A stretch of DNA of 64,000 nucleotides from a candidate division TM6 bacterium GW2011_GWF2_43_87 (lineage in GTDB: Bacteria; Babelota; Babeliae; Babelales; Babelaceae), in assembly GCA_001000065.1 (NCBI GenBank), contig LCGZ01000002.1, positions 1 to 64,000 of the forward strand, read 5' to 3'. The notes beneath the pieces were generated by a model. That model had not been told where the DNA came from. It made no database searches and was given only the letters and a program-made list of their open reading frames with translations. Both the position numbers and the translations under genes were made by a program. The stretch's first letter is position 1. Each line of letters starts with the position of its first letter. This document shows, piece by piece, positions 1 to 11,186 of this stretch.

Positions 1-2527
<2,527 letters not shown>

Positions 2528-2594
2528 AACTTTTATAACTCAGTGATATAATTTTACCCTAATCTATTCGATTAAAATTTTCAGCAATCGCATA

Positions 2595-2620
2595 TTTCAA
2601 AGAACACAGAATTTTTTCTC
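2595..2620 (-). promoter_or_regulatory. boxB-boxA-like antitermination site in the 16S-23S spacer
   Basis: On the minus strand a short hairpin (AGAA-aaaa-TTCT type) is followed by TGTTCTTTGAAA, very close to the boxA sequence used by Nus factors in many bacterial rRNA operons. The same arrangement occurs in the 16S leader at 4481-4504. The assignment rests on motif similarity and placement before each large rRNA. Confidence 0.6.
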
Positions 2621-2651
2621 CTCACTCAGCACAGAGCTCTCGCCCGCAAAT

Positions 2652-2727
2652 TGGTGGAGATGACCGGATTCGAACCGGTGACCTCCTGCGTGCAAGGCAG
2701 GCGCTCTACCAACTGAGCTACATCCCC
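2652..2727 (-). tRNA. tRNA-Ala (anticodon UGC)
   Basis: This is a 76-nt cloverleaf on the minus strand. The acceptor GGGGATG pairs with CATCTCC (one G-U), followed by A73 and an encoded CCA. The anticodon loop is CTTGCAC with anticodon TGC. It lies in the 16S-23S spacer next to tRNA-Ile, the classic arrangement. Confidence 0.97.
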
Positions 2728-2774
2728 TCTCAACTAAAAACAGAAAACTCAATCGAATGAATTTCACTTAGACC

Positions 2775-2851
2775 TGGTGGGCCTAAGTCGACTCGAACGA
2801 CTGACCTCCCCGTTATCAGCAGGGTGCTCTAACCACCTGAGCTATAGGCCC
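2775..2851 (-). tRNA. tRNA-Ile (anticodon GAU)
   Basis: This is a 77-nt cloverleaf on the minus strand with acceptor GGGCCTA/TAGGCCC, A73 and an encoded CCA. The anticodon loop CTGATAA gives anticodon GAT. It is the first spacer tRNA after 16S. Confidence 0.97.
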
Positions 2852-2874
2852 TGTTTAGAATACTTAAATATATC

Positions 2875-2889
2875 GCTTATGATCTTGTG
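2875..2889 (-). repeat. 16S processing stem, 3' arm
   Basis: The 15 bases here are the exact reverse complement of 4440-4454 on the other side of the 16S gene. In the precursor RNA the two would pair to loop out the whole 16S, as expected for an RNase III processing stem. Position and perfect complementarity are the evidence. Confidence 0.75.
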
Positions 2890-2950
2890 TCTATCAACAC
2901 ACCTTAAAATGCACATTTGGTAAAACCAAAGTGCCAAAACTTCTCCCTCG

Positions 2951-4400
<1,450 letters not shown>

Positions 4401-4439
4401 AAATCTGTTATTAATCAGATTTTAATAAGAGTCGAAGAT

Positions 4440-4454
4440 CACAAGATCATAAGC
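4440..4454 (-). repeat. 16S processing stem, 5' arm
   Basis: These 15 bases are perfectly complementary to 2875-2889 beyond the 3' end of 16S. They lie about 40 nt before the 16S 5' end in the leader and downstream of the leader boxA. Confidence 0.75.
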
Positions 4455-4480
4455 AAATTTTTGGGATATAATTCCGTGTA

Positions 4481-4504
4481 TTTCAAAGAGGAGAATTTTT
4501 TCTC
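4481..4504 (-). promoter_or_regulatory. boxB-boxA-like antitermination site in the rRNA leader
   Basis: The minus strand shows a GAGAA-TTCTC hairpin followed at once by CCTCTTTGAAA, boxA-like. It lies between promoter P1 and 16S. The same hairpin-plus-motif recurs in the 16S-23S spacer (2595-2620), which supports a Nus-type antitermination role. Confidence 0.6.
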
Positions 4505-4517
4505 ACATATATTTTCA

Positions 4518-4545
4518 ATTGTAACCGATTGAATCATTCTGTCAA
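4518..4545 (-). promoter_or_regulatory. rRNA promoter P1 (nearest 16S)
   Basis: On the minus strand, -35 TTGACA (4540-4545), a 16-nt spacer and -10 TACAAT (4518-4523), with an A/T-rich UP-like tract upstream. It is the innermost of four tandem promoters. Confidence 0.85.
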
Positions 4546-4650
4546 GCTTTTTAAAGATTTTTTATCTTTTTCTTGTCGTCTTTTTTCGTCGGCATTTCAA
4601 TCTTCGATTCAGTCGCTTGAGATGTTCGTCTCGCTGCTGCTGATGATCTT

Positions 4651-4678
4651 ATTGTAGCTGACTTAGTGACTCCGTCAA
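4651..4678 (-). promoter_or_regulatory. rRNA promoter P2
   Basis: On the minus strand, TTGACG (4673-4678), a 16-nt spacer and TACAAT (4651-4656). An A-rich tract like that of P1 lies upstream. The start of its transcript forms a small hairpin with a CGAACA loop, shared with other units. Confidence 0.85.
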
Positions 4679-4775
4679 GCTTTTTTTAAAATCTTTTTTG
4701 TCGTCATTACAACCGGTATTTCAATCTTCAATTTGTCCGCCTGAGACCTTCGCCTCAGCGCCTTCAATAATCTTA

Positions 4776-4803
4776 ATTGTAACCGTTTTGGTGACGCCGT
4801 CAA
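4776..4803 (-). promoter_or_regulatory. rRNA promoter P3
   Basis: On the minus strand, TTGACG (4798-4803), a 16-nt spacer and TACAAT (4776-4781). Downstream is a CTGAG...CTCAG hairpin equivalent to that of P2. Confidence 0.85.
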
Positions 4804-4905
4804 TCTTTTTTTAAAATCTTTTTTGTCGTCGTTACAACTGATATTTCAATTTTTACCTACTTGAAATGTTCGTTTCACAGCGGCTAATCATCAAGCGATA
4901 AATTT

Positions 4906-4933
4906 AGTATAGCTGGTCGCCCTATGCTGTCAA
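4906..4933 (-). promoter_or_regulatory. rRNA promoter P4 (outermost)
   Basis: On the minus strand, TTGACA (4928-4933), a 16-nt spacer and TATACT (4906-4911). Its downstream hairpin (GAAA-CGAACA-TTTC) matches the equivalent hairpin below P2. The four -10 boxes are spaced about 125-133 bp apart. Confidence 0.8.
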
Positions 4934-5078
4934 CATTTTTTATGAAGTTTTTTAAAAATCTTGTAAAAACTGTTTTTTACATCAAACCAACCCCCCTTTT
5001 CTCTCAATCATGAATACTTCGAAAAACACTTACAGATCAATCAATACAAGAGTTTTTGATATTAAAAAATAAAAAGTG

Positions 5079-5108
5079 TTGATTTTCATTACACAACAAG
5101 TCTAGAAT
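5079..5108 (+). promoter_or_regulatory. putative promoter of the 5134 gene
   Basis: TTGATT (5079-5084), an 18-nt spacer and TAGAAT (5103-5108), with a strong ribosome binding site and ATG about 25 nt further on. Confidence 0.45.
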
Positions 5109-5133
5109 GAAAAAAAGATGAAAGGAGTGTTTT

Positions 5134-5343
5134 ATGAGACGCATTTCAAAGTTTTTATCTGTCGTTCTTGCTGTAACCTTCGCCTACGGAATTGGATATA
5201 TGGCCGCTCGAAGTAAATACTGTCCGGTCAAAAAAACAAAAGCATCAAAACAGGACAAGCCTACAAAGGCCCTATCAGAACACTCTCCCACCTCTCAAAA
5301 ACCTAAAACGTCTACCAACACTCCTAATAGAGCAAAAGAATAA
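5134..5343 (+). CDS. small membrane-anchored protein, unknown function
   Basis: A 69-residue protein. Residues about 6-25 form one hydrophobic helix (or an uncleaved signal), followed by a short polar tail rich in Lys, Thr, Ser and Pro. AAAGGAG stands 6-8 nt before the ATG and fixes the start. It converges on gmk, with only 7 nt between the stops. The gene is real by ribosome binding site, promoter and composition, but no family is recognised. The tail is probably exposed outside the membrane given the N-terminal Arg residues, which is inference. Confidence 0.7.
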   Translation: MRRISKFLSVVLAVTFAYGIGYMAARSKYCPVKKTKASKQDKPTKALSEHSPTSQKPKTSTNTPNRAKE

Positions 5344-5350
5344 AGCACTA

Positions 5351-5920
5351 CTAAGACTGAAGTACTAATGCACATAACTGCTGTACTGTTTCTTCGAAGT
5401 TATCATTTATAACAACTACGTCGGCCAAAGGATGCGCCGCTTCCTCTTCCGCTTCCTTAAGAGCACGAGCTAAACGGAATTCAATCGTCTCAGCCGCTTC
5501 ACTTGAACGTTTAAGTAAACGCTCCCGCAAAATCTCAGGGCTGGGCGGAACAATAAGAATAATTTTAACCTCCTTAATCTGAGCCTTAATCTCACGCGCG
5601 CCTCTTCGATCAATAGGCAACAGAGCTATCTTACCCTCAATAAGCGCCCGATTCACCACTTCCCGCCCAACCCCGTAGCTTGCCGTATAGGCCGTGCTCG
5701 ATTCTAAAAGAGCTCCGAGCTCCTTCAATTGATTAAACCGTTCTAATGATACAAAGAAATAATCCACTCCTTCGCACTCACCGGGACGAGGCGCTCTGGT
5801 AGTAAAACTCGGGATCCACACCACACCCTTATCACCCAATCGCCTCACAAGCTCACGCACCAACGAGGTCTTACCCACTCCCGAAGGCCCCATTAAAATA
5901 AACAAACTTCCTCTATTCAT
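5351..5920 (-). CDS. gmk: guanylate kinase
   Basis: Phosphorylates GMP (and dGMP) with ATP to GDP in the cytoplasm, an essential step of guanine nucleotide supply. The P-loop GPSGVGKT lies near residues 11-18. The GMP-binding segment TTRAPRPGE...GVDYFF follows near 40-56, then a lid-like Arg-rich stretch (RERLLKR) and a helical C-terminus. At 189 residues it is near the lower end of the family (about 190-210). The ATG at 5920 is preferred over an in-frame GTG one codon earlier because AAAGG is better spaced from it. It stands alone, converging with the small membrane protein gene. Confidence 0.95.
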   Translation of the reverse strand: MNRGSLFILMGPSGVGKTSLVRELVRRLGDKGVVWIPSFTTRAPRPGECEGVDYFFVSLERFNQLKELGALLESSTAYTASYGVGREVVNRALIEGKIALLPIDRRGAREIKAQIKEVKIILIVPPSPEILRERLLKRSSEAAETIEFRLARALKEAEEEAAHPLADVVVINDNFEETVQQLCALVLQS

Positions 5921-5956
5921 CACAAAAACCTTTCTCTAAAAAATTTCCTCAAATTC

Positions 5957-5986
5957 TTGCATTTCATCTTCTCAATCTGATACCTT
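5957..5986 (+). promoter_or_regulatory. putative promoter, TTGCAT with 18-nt spacer
   Basis: TTGCAT (5957-5962), 18 nt, then TACCTT (5981-5986), about 65 nt before the ATG at 6050. It shares its -35 and spacer length with candidates at 42269 and 53225. Confidence 0.35.
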
Positions 5987-6049
5987 CCCCAAAGTAGAGA
6001 AGTATTGCCCGTAACATTTCTCTCAAGGACACCCTATAAGGAGAGTACT

Positions 6050-6604
6050 ATGTATCATATAATGAATTATTGCCAACGCCTTTTTTTATTAACCATCGCT
6101 CTATCGTTCTGTAGGACCGAGTTATGTGTATTAAAAAAAAAGAAACTCCCCATAACTAACGACACCGAGATACCGTACCCGGGCACACTGTCACTAGAAA
6201 ATCGTCTTAAATTCGTTGGATTTGAAAAAACAATCCAGAAAAAAGTCCTTAAAGGGAAGAATATAAAAAACAAAAAACTTCCCCATGCTCTACCCATCTA
6301 CTACCTAGCGCTTGAAAACCTTCTTGCCATTTTCAAAAAAAATGGACCCGAGCCTATTCAAACTTATTCTTATACTTATGACCAGATGTTCACCTATATA
6401 GCCTGCAAAAAAGAACTCAATCCTCTAACTCTTTTAAAGTTTATTCAAGAATTAAAAGCCCCCGACGAAATCATCAAAGTTACGAATGCCGTAAAAAATG
6501 ATGCCACGTGCGGCGGTTGGTACACCAAAGAAGCCACGGACTCACTTCAAAGCCAATGGCTTACCAAGCCTAACAACAGACCGACCCCCCATCCAAAACA
6601 ATGA
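6050..6604 (+). CDS. predicted secreted protein, unknown function
   Basis: About 184 residues. The ATG at 6050 is chosen because AAGGAGAG precedes it; a longer frame from a TTG at 6005 has no such site. Residues about 6-22 form a hydrophobic signal sequence, followed by a Lys-rich stretch (VLKKKKLP) and a mostly helical, basic domain with two later Cys residues. No family is recognised. It lies upstream of prfB in the same direction, about 100 nt away, with its own promoter candidate. The signal peptide and strong lysine bias resemble the other exported proteins in this window. Confidence 0.65.
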   Translation: MYHIMNYCQRLFLLTIALSFCRTELCVLKKKKLPITNDTEIPYPGTLSLENRLKFVGFEKTIQKKVLKGKNIKNKKLPHALPIYYLALENLLAIFKKNGPEPIQTYSYTYDQMFTYIACKKELNPLTLLKFIQELKAPDEIIKVTNAVKNDATCGGWYTKEATDSLQSQWLTKPNNRPTPHPKQ

Positions 6605-6702
6605 AACACAGCCACAGGCGCCAAAAATCTAATTTATAGTATACTAGCAATAGACAATTTTGACAGATTAATACCACCATTCCTAACCCTTAAGAGAACC
6701 CT

Positions 6703-7791
6703 ATGCTCGCTGATGAGTTGCAAGAACAGCTAAAAACAATAAAGCCCGATTTAGATGCCGTAAAGCTCTGCTGGGCTCAATCAGGGCATGAAGAAAGATT
6801 TCAGCAGCTTTCAGCCATAAGCTCCCAAGAAAATTTTTGGCAAAATCCCAGCCAAGCGTCCCTATTAAAGGAACTGCAAAACATAAAAAACATACGCGAC
6901 CGGTACACCTCTATAATAGAGACTTACTCAGAACTAACTGAATTAGTAGAACTCTTTAAGGATGATGAGGCCGAACTTGCAAAAATTGCCTCCGCCGTAT
7001 CCCAATGTCTTGCAAACATCCGACGTCTAAAAATCTCCTTTCTCCTTAGCGGAGAGGATGATGACAAAAACTGCTTTATCAACATAAACTCGGGCGCAGG
7101 AGGAACCGAATCCCAAGACTGGGCAGATATGCTCTTGCGTATGTACACCCGATTTTGCGAACGCGAAGGCTTTTCAATACAGATACTAGACTACCAAGCC
7201 GGAGAAGGCGCAGGTATAAAATCTGCCACCATCTTTACTGAAGGGAAAAATGCCTATGGGTTACTGAAAAATGAACAAGGCGTACACCGACTCGTTCGCA
7301 TTTCACCATTTGATGCAAACAAACGGCGCCATACCTCATTTGCAGGTGTATTCGTAATCCCTGAAGCATCACAAACAGAAATAACCATCAATCCCCTAGA
7401 CTTACGCATAGACACATTCCGTGCTGGAGGAGCTGGTGGACAGCACGTTAACAAAACCGAATCCGCCATCCGCATCACCCATATCCCAACAAATATAGTA
7501 GTCCAGTGTCAAAATGAACGCTCTCAAGTGCAAAACAAAGAGACGGCTCTCAAAATGCTCAAAGCCCGATTAGTCCAAAAACAAAAAGAAGAAGACAAAA
7601 ACAAGCTAGATGCCATAGAGAAAAAGAGCATTGAATGGGGATCTCAAATTCGCTCCTATGTTCTACACCCTTATAAAATGGTTAAAGATCATCGAACCGA
7701 TCTCGAATCACCACAACCAGAACTGGTTCTCGATGGGGACATAATGCCATTCATAGAAAAAAACCTCATCAAAGAAGCAAGCACACACTAA
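6703..7791 (+). CDS. prfB: peptide chain release factor 2
   Basis: Recognises UGA and UAA in the ribosomal A site and triggers peptide release. The 362-residue protein has the helical N-terminal domain, the RF2 recognition segment SPFDANKRRHTSF (SPF tripeptide, near residues 203-215) and the catalytic GGQ at 245-247 in GGAGGQHVNKTESA. Length is typical. The frame runs unbroken from ATG: the usual programmed +1 frameshift near codon 25 of many prfB genes is absent, so autoregulation by that route is not possible here. A possible -10 TATACT lies about 60 nt upstream. RF2 rather than RF1 is supported by SPF. Confidence 0.96.
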   Translation: MLADELQEQLKTIKPDLDAVKLCWAQSGHEERFQQLSAISSQENFWQNPSQASLLKELQNIKNIRDRYTSIIETYSELTELVELFKDDEAELAKIASAVSQCLANIRRLKISFLLSGEDDDKNCFININSGAGGTESQDWADMLLRMYTRFCEREGFSIQILDYQAGEGAGIKSATIFTEGKNAYGLLKNEQGVHRLVRISPFDANKRRHTSFAGVFVIPEASQTEITINPLDLRIDTFRAGGAGGQHVNKTESAIRITHIPTNIVVQCQNERSQVQNKETALKMLKARLVQKQKEEDKNKLDAIEKKSIEWGSQIRSYVLHPYKMVKDHRTDLESPQPELVLDGDIMPFIEKNLIKEASTH

Positions 7792-7858
7792 ACCCAACTG
7801 CGAAATCCCGCTGCAACAGAGATTTTTTATCAAATTTATAAAAAAAATTTACAAATTG

Positions 7859-7888
7859 TTGTTTTTCATCAAAGCCTTATTCTAAACT
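7859..7888 (+). promoter_or_regulatory. putative promoter in the prfB downstream gap
   Basis: TTGTTT (7859-7864), 18 nt, then TAAACT (7883-7888). No open frame with a ribosome binding site follows before the hairpin at 7948-7973, so it may drive a short non-coding transcript. Weak evidence. Confidence 0.3.
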
Positions 7889-7894
7889 AAGCAG

Positions 7895-7985
7895 TGAAGA
7901 AGAACATGATAAAGACCTAAAACCAGCGATACCCACTCAAAATCGCAGCCCGGGGAAATACATCACCCCGGGCCATGTTATTTAT
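7895..7985 (+). ncRNA. candidate small RNA between convergent genes
   Basis: A promoter-like pair at 7859-7888 and a G+C-rich hairpin at 7948-7973 bracket about 90 nt with no credible coding frame. This is the geometry of a small RNA gene. The tract after the hairpin is A/T-rich but not a clean U run, so the hairpin could equally be the prfB terminator. Speculative. Confidence 0.22.
7948..7973. terminator. hairpin between convergent genes
   Basis: An 8-bp perfect G+C stem GCCCGGGG/CCCCGGGC with a 10-nt loop lies between the ends of prfB and the RING-like gene. It could stop transcription from either side, although neither flank has a long T run. Confidence 0.55.
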
Positions 7986-8013
7986 TCAAAAATTAATCAG
8001 ACTTTAAAAAGCA

Positions 8014-8967
8014 TCAAACCGTAGCTTGACGACGAGCAAATAAACGACACGCTTTACCAATAGCTATTTGAGCTCCCCTATAAGCATAGGGACTCCATAG
8101 CCATACAGAATTACCTACAACTTGAGCTGCGATAATTCCTGCTAAATCGCTTCCACTCCTATGACCAGACCTAAGGTCATTCACAGTCCCTGCCAATACG
8201 CCACCATTGGAAATCGCATAGAGCCCACTCGCAAAACCTATTAACGGATACCGTAATACGCCTGATTTAAACGTACGCGCTCCACGAAGCATCAACGCAA
8301 AAAGCAAAGAAGCTATACACCCTCCCGCAAAAGCGCGTGCACACTCCGGTATCGGAATCACATTATCAAGCCTGCTGACATAATGCTCCATCCCCACTAA
8401 AAACTTGCTGCGACCCAAGCGCAACTCTTCAATCTCAATCTCACTCCATCCAGAACGCCTTTGATCAAACATTGCAGGCGTCCACCCATGATGATTAATA
8501 AGAGCTCGGTCCCCAGGCACAAGAACACCTCCACCTACCAATCTTTCAATATCAGCTGGATTCCACGTACTTATAAGGTGCTTAACAAAATCCACACCAA
8601 ATTCTTGCGATAAAAAGCTTTTTTGAATACCAAGTGGAAGCTGATCAAACGTACCGGCTCTGAATTCTTTATCTAGATCGCTTATCTTCCTTCTACAAAT
8701 TGGACATCTTTCAAAATTGCCAACACAATTTGAACATGCATAATGGGCTTCTCTTTGCAACATCCCATTATCATCAATTGTAATTAGGCGATGTATTTCT
8801 TGTTTTGCACCACCATCTACTCCATAAACCCCGTCGCAATACAAACAATTATTGTTGCCACCTTCTTCCACAGCCCAGACCGATAACATAGTTGTCATCC
8901 CAAAAAGAGCAATAATACCCAGCAGCAAGCGGTGCATCGCTTTTTCACAAAAAATTATACATATCAT
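8014..8967 (-). CDS. secreted/membrane RING-finger-like protein
   Basis: About 317 residues. The ATG at 8967 has GGAGG 10 nt upstream; another ATG at 8937 is possible. Signal sequence near residues 11-32. A zinc-finger cluster then follows: C41-x2-C44, H59, H75-x2-C78-x2-C81, C88-P-I-C91. The H-x2-C-x2-C and CPIC parts match RING domains of E3 ubiquitin ligases. The usual third-ligand Cys just before the His is missing, so this is an atypical RING or a related finger. The C-terminal 100 residues hold two or three hydrophobic segments. Bacterial RING-like proteins are usually host-directed effectors. Export to the host and ligase activity are inference. Confidence 0.7.
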   Translation of the reverse strand: MICIIFCEKAMHRLLLGIIALFGMTTMLSVWAVEEGGNNNCLYCDGVYGVDGGAKQEIHRLITIDDNGMLQREAHYACSNCVGNFERCPICRRKISDLDKEFRAGTFDQLPLGIQKSFLSQEFGVDFVKHLISTWNPADIERLVGGGVLVPGDRALINHHGWTPAMFDQRRSGWSEIEIEELRLGRSKFLVGMEHYVSRLDNVIPIPECARAFAGGCIASLLFALMLRGARTFKSGVLRYPLIGFASGLYAISNGGVLAGTVNDLRSGHRSGSDLAGIIAAQVVGNSVWLWSPYAYRGAQIAIGKACRLFARRQATV

Positions 8968-9173
8968 AATGACCCATCCTCCATTTGACATTCACACTAG
9001 CAAAAAAAATTAGTCAGAAACTAACTTTTTAACAAGAGAGTTCCAAAATTACATGTCATAAGTGTTGCAAATAAAACATTTTTTGTCAAAACGCCTTATA
9101 AAAAGCGACTCAAGATCATTAAGAGAAAAACGAATAATCAGATGAAAAACTACGGGCAGAATAAAACCGTAAA

Positions 9174-9440
9174 CTAAAACGCTTTCGCGCGGTCCTTGTG
9201 CCGACTTACAAGCGCTCCAATGCCAATTCCCGCTGCCAAACCTACAGGCCCTCCAATGGCCGCACCCTTGCCACCCGCCGCGGCACCTCCAATTATAGCA
9301 CCCAAGCCACCGCCAGAAATCCCCCCGATAGCCATTCTCTCACCCCTGCTATGCTCCCCATACTTACCATGATGCTTAGATTCTACCGCTCCACATCCTA
9401 CCACACTGGCCAGGATAACACCCCATAATAACTTGTTCAT
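9174..9440 (-). CDS. glycine-zipper lipoprotein
   Basis: An 88-residue protein with a lipoprotein signal peptide ending in a lipobox-like VVGC, so lipidation at Cys16 is likely. A short His/Lys-rich stretch follows, then a Gly/Ala-rich glycine-zipper region (repeats of GGxxGxxxG type, residues about 38-80), and a basic tail. Such small outer-membrane lipoproteins (glycine-zipper 2TM families) are common in didermic bacteria. GGAGA precedes the ATG. Function unknown; association with the outer membrane is inference. Confidence 0.8.
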   Translation of the reverse strand: MNKLLWGVILASVVGCGAVESKHHGKYGEHSRGERMAIGGISGGGLGAIIGGAAAGGKGAAIGGPVGLAAGIGIGALVSRHKDRAKAF

Positions 9441-9545
9441 GGCTATCTCCCTGTTTTACAAAATTTACTATTTTCATCTTGTAATTATTTTACAAAAAGG
9501 CAACCATAAAAGTCTACAGTTTAAAAAAGTATTTAACCAGTCCGT

Positions 9546-9875
9546 TTAATCCCCCAAAAGCTGCCCGGCAAGAAAATGAACATGTAGATGAAAAACCCGT
9601 TGCCCTGCGCGCTCACCATTGTTAATCAATAATCTAAAATGCTCTGCACCTGGCACGGTACGAGACAACTGCTGCGCCATTTTAAAAATCGGTTCAACCA
9701 CCTGAAAGTCTTGGGCTGCAAGCGATTGAATATCCCGCACCTCAAGCTTTGGAATAATAAGATAGTGAATAGCCGCCTTAGGAGCAATATCCTCTATCAC
9801 AATAACTTCGTCATTCTCAGCAATAATCTTTGCAGGAATTTCACGTGCAATAATCTTTGAAAAAATCGATTTCAT
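9546..9875 (-). CDS. HIT family nucleotide hydrolase/transferase
   Basis: A 109-residue histidine-triad protein of the HinT type, which hydrolyses purine nucleoside phosphoramidates and related AMP conjugates in the cytoplasm. The N-terminus MKSIFSKIIAREIPA is typical. The triad HLHVHFLAG lies near the C-terminus, preceded by the conserved N-NGERAGQ loop. ATG at 9875 is chosen because its product starts like other HinT proteins; upstream in-frame GTG codons exist. No evident operon partner. Alternative: another small HIT subfamily. Confidence 0.93.
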   Translation of the reverse strand: MKSIFSKIIAREIPAKIIAENDEVIVIEDIAPKAAIHYLIIPKLEVRDIQSLAAQDFQVVEPIFKMAQQLSRTVPGAEHFRLLINNGERAGQRVFHLHVHFLAGQLLGD

Positions 9876-9912
9876 AAGCAAACTCACCACCTATAAATTT
9901 TTTATCTCAATC

Positions 9913-9957
9913 AGCCTTCGCGCTTGTTACGCCGTAGCCTTAGCGTAGGCGAATGAC
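9913..9957. repeat. dispersed palindromic repeat, copy 1
   Basis: About 45 bp nearly identical to 22097-22141 (core TTGTTACGCCGTAGCCTT then GCGTAGGCGAATGAC). The sequence can fold on itself (CGCC...GGCG nested in TTCGC...GCGAA). It resembles REP/palindromic intergenic elements and lies between the HIT gene and the serine hydrolase gene. The next 40 bp contains a second, degenerate inverted repeat. Confidence 0.6.
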
Positions 9958-10013
9958 CGTGTCCGCCTTTGCTAAAACGTCGTCGTGGCTAGCGGGGACA
10001 TAATCTACCCCTA

Positions 10014-11129
10014 TCATTTTAAAAATTCACTCCAGAACCGAAATCCCTCGGTCCGCGCAAAGCCGTTATCCTCATTTACCAAAATAACAATTCCCACGTC
10101 CTCAAAAGGAATAAAGCCTATAAACGCATTAACGCCTGCAATATAGCCCGTATGACAAACTAAGTCTTTCCCTGGATATCTCTCCGCCCTAAAAATGCGC
10201 CACCCCAAGCCATAAAACGATTTTATTCTGCCTTTACAACGAGGAATTTTAGACCGAATACGCTTGGCATCACTGGTTGAAACACGTGGACAATAAAACT
10301 TGCGAAGCGTCCGTTGAAATGCAAGATCAGGCCGATATCCACACCACAACTTAAGAAGCTCAACCATACCATCTAACGATGCAAAAACACCCGCAGCTGC
10401 TGGAACAGTTTTTGGGTAATAAGGCGGAAAAGCGAGCGGCCGAACACGCGTCCCCTGCCCTTTACATCCAATAGGAACCCTATTATGAGGATATGCCACA
10501 GAATAATCGGGATTTAGAGGTAGAATCTGAATGCCCTTAGTTCCCAATTTCAACTGAAGCTCACCAATAGCTTCGTGCAAACTTGTATTCTGCCGCTGAA
10601 GTAACTCGTCAACCAAACTAAATAGTATATTACTATAAAAATAGACGCATCCAGCCTTATAAACTTGCTTCTGTTTCTTCAAAACCTTCAAAGCAATTGG
10701 CCGGCTCAATCCACGCTCAATCTGCGCATTACCCGTAAATTGATATCCCGTTGTATGACTCAATAAATGTCTTAAATTAACGGCAGGCCTTATCCATGGC
10801 AGACGAACTTTTCGCTCAAGATCAACGCGTCTATCCTCAACCAGCAACGCTATTGCGGTGGCCGAAACCACCTTAGAAACTGATGCCAATGGAAACAGAG
10901 TCTCTGCAGTAATAACACCCTCGCCACCACGCCGAAAACCCGAAACCGTTTTGTAAACCACATGCCCCTGATACAAAATTGCAATTCCAACACCCTGAAG
11001 CCCCTGCTTTCCAGACTCAATAGATTCAACAAAATATCGTAGTTTTTTTGGTAAATAGCCAGGAATCCCCGCCCCCAAACAGCCAAACTGAATCACTAAA
11101 ATCGATACAAATAAAAAACGCCTCTTCAT
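10014..11129 (-). CDS. exported serine hydrolase, beta-lactamase/class C fold
   Basis: A 371-residue protein with a signal peptide (about 1-20). Motifs of the serine beta-lactamase/DD-peptidase superfamily are present: SVSK (S83 nucleophile, K86), the YSN triad (Y165-N167), and HTG near residue 325 in place of KTG. HTG is usual in class C-related esterases and PBP4*-type hydrolases. It probably acts in the periplasm on an ester or a peptidoglycan-derived substrate; which one cannot be told. GAGGGG lies just before the ATG. It follows the ankyrin-like gene at 12221 in the same direction, about 57 nt apart, so co-transcription is possible. Confidence 0.85.
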   Translation of the reverse strand: MKRRFLFVSILVIQFGCLGAGIPGYLPKKLRYFVESIESGKQGLQGVGIAILYQGHVVYKTVSGFRRGGEGVITAETLFPLASVSKVVSATAIALLVEDRRVDLERKVRLPWIRPAVNLRHLLSHTTGYQFTGNAQIERGLSRPIALKVLKKQKQVYKAGCVYFYSNILFSLVDELLQRQNTSLHEAIGELQLKLGTKGIQILPLNPDYSVAYPHNRVPIGCKGQGTRVRPLAFPPYYPKTVPAAAGVFASLDGMVELLKLWCGYRPDLAFQRTLRKFYCPRVSTSDAKRIRSKIPRCKGRIKSFYGLGWRIFRAERYPGKDLVCHTGYIAGVNAFIGFIPFEDVGIVILVNEDNGFARTEGFRFWSEFLK

Positions 11130-11186
11130 GCCCCCTCAATCAAAAAATTCTATGCAGGGAAAATTATGCAAAACCTTCACTCCATT

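Noticed and set aside
4518-4933. Possibility that the repeats upstream of 16S are a CRISPR array
   Set aside because: Units are about 130 bp, imperfect, and each carries a promoter; there are no short identical repeats with unique spacers and no cas genes.
10014-11129. Serine hydrolase as an antibiotic-resistance beta-lactamase
   Set aside because: It has HTG in place of KTG and is longer-range similar to esterase/PBP4*-type hydrolases; resistance cannot be claimed.
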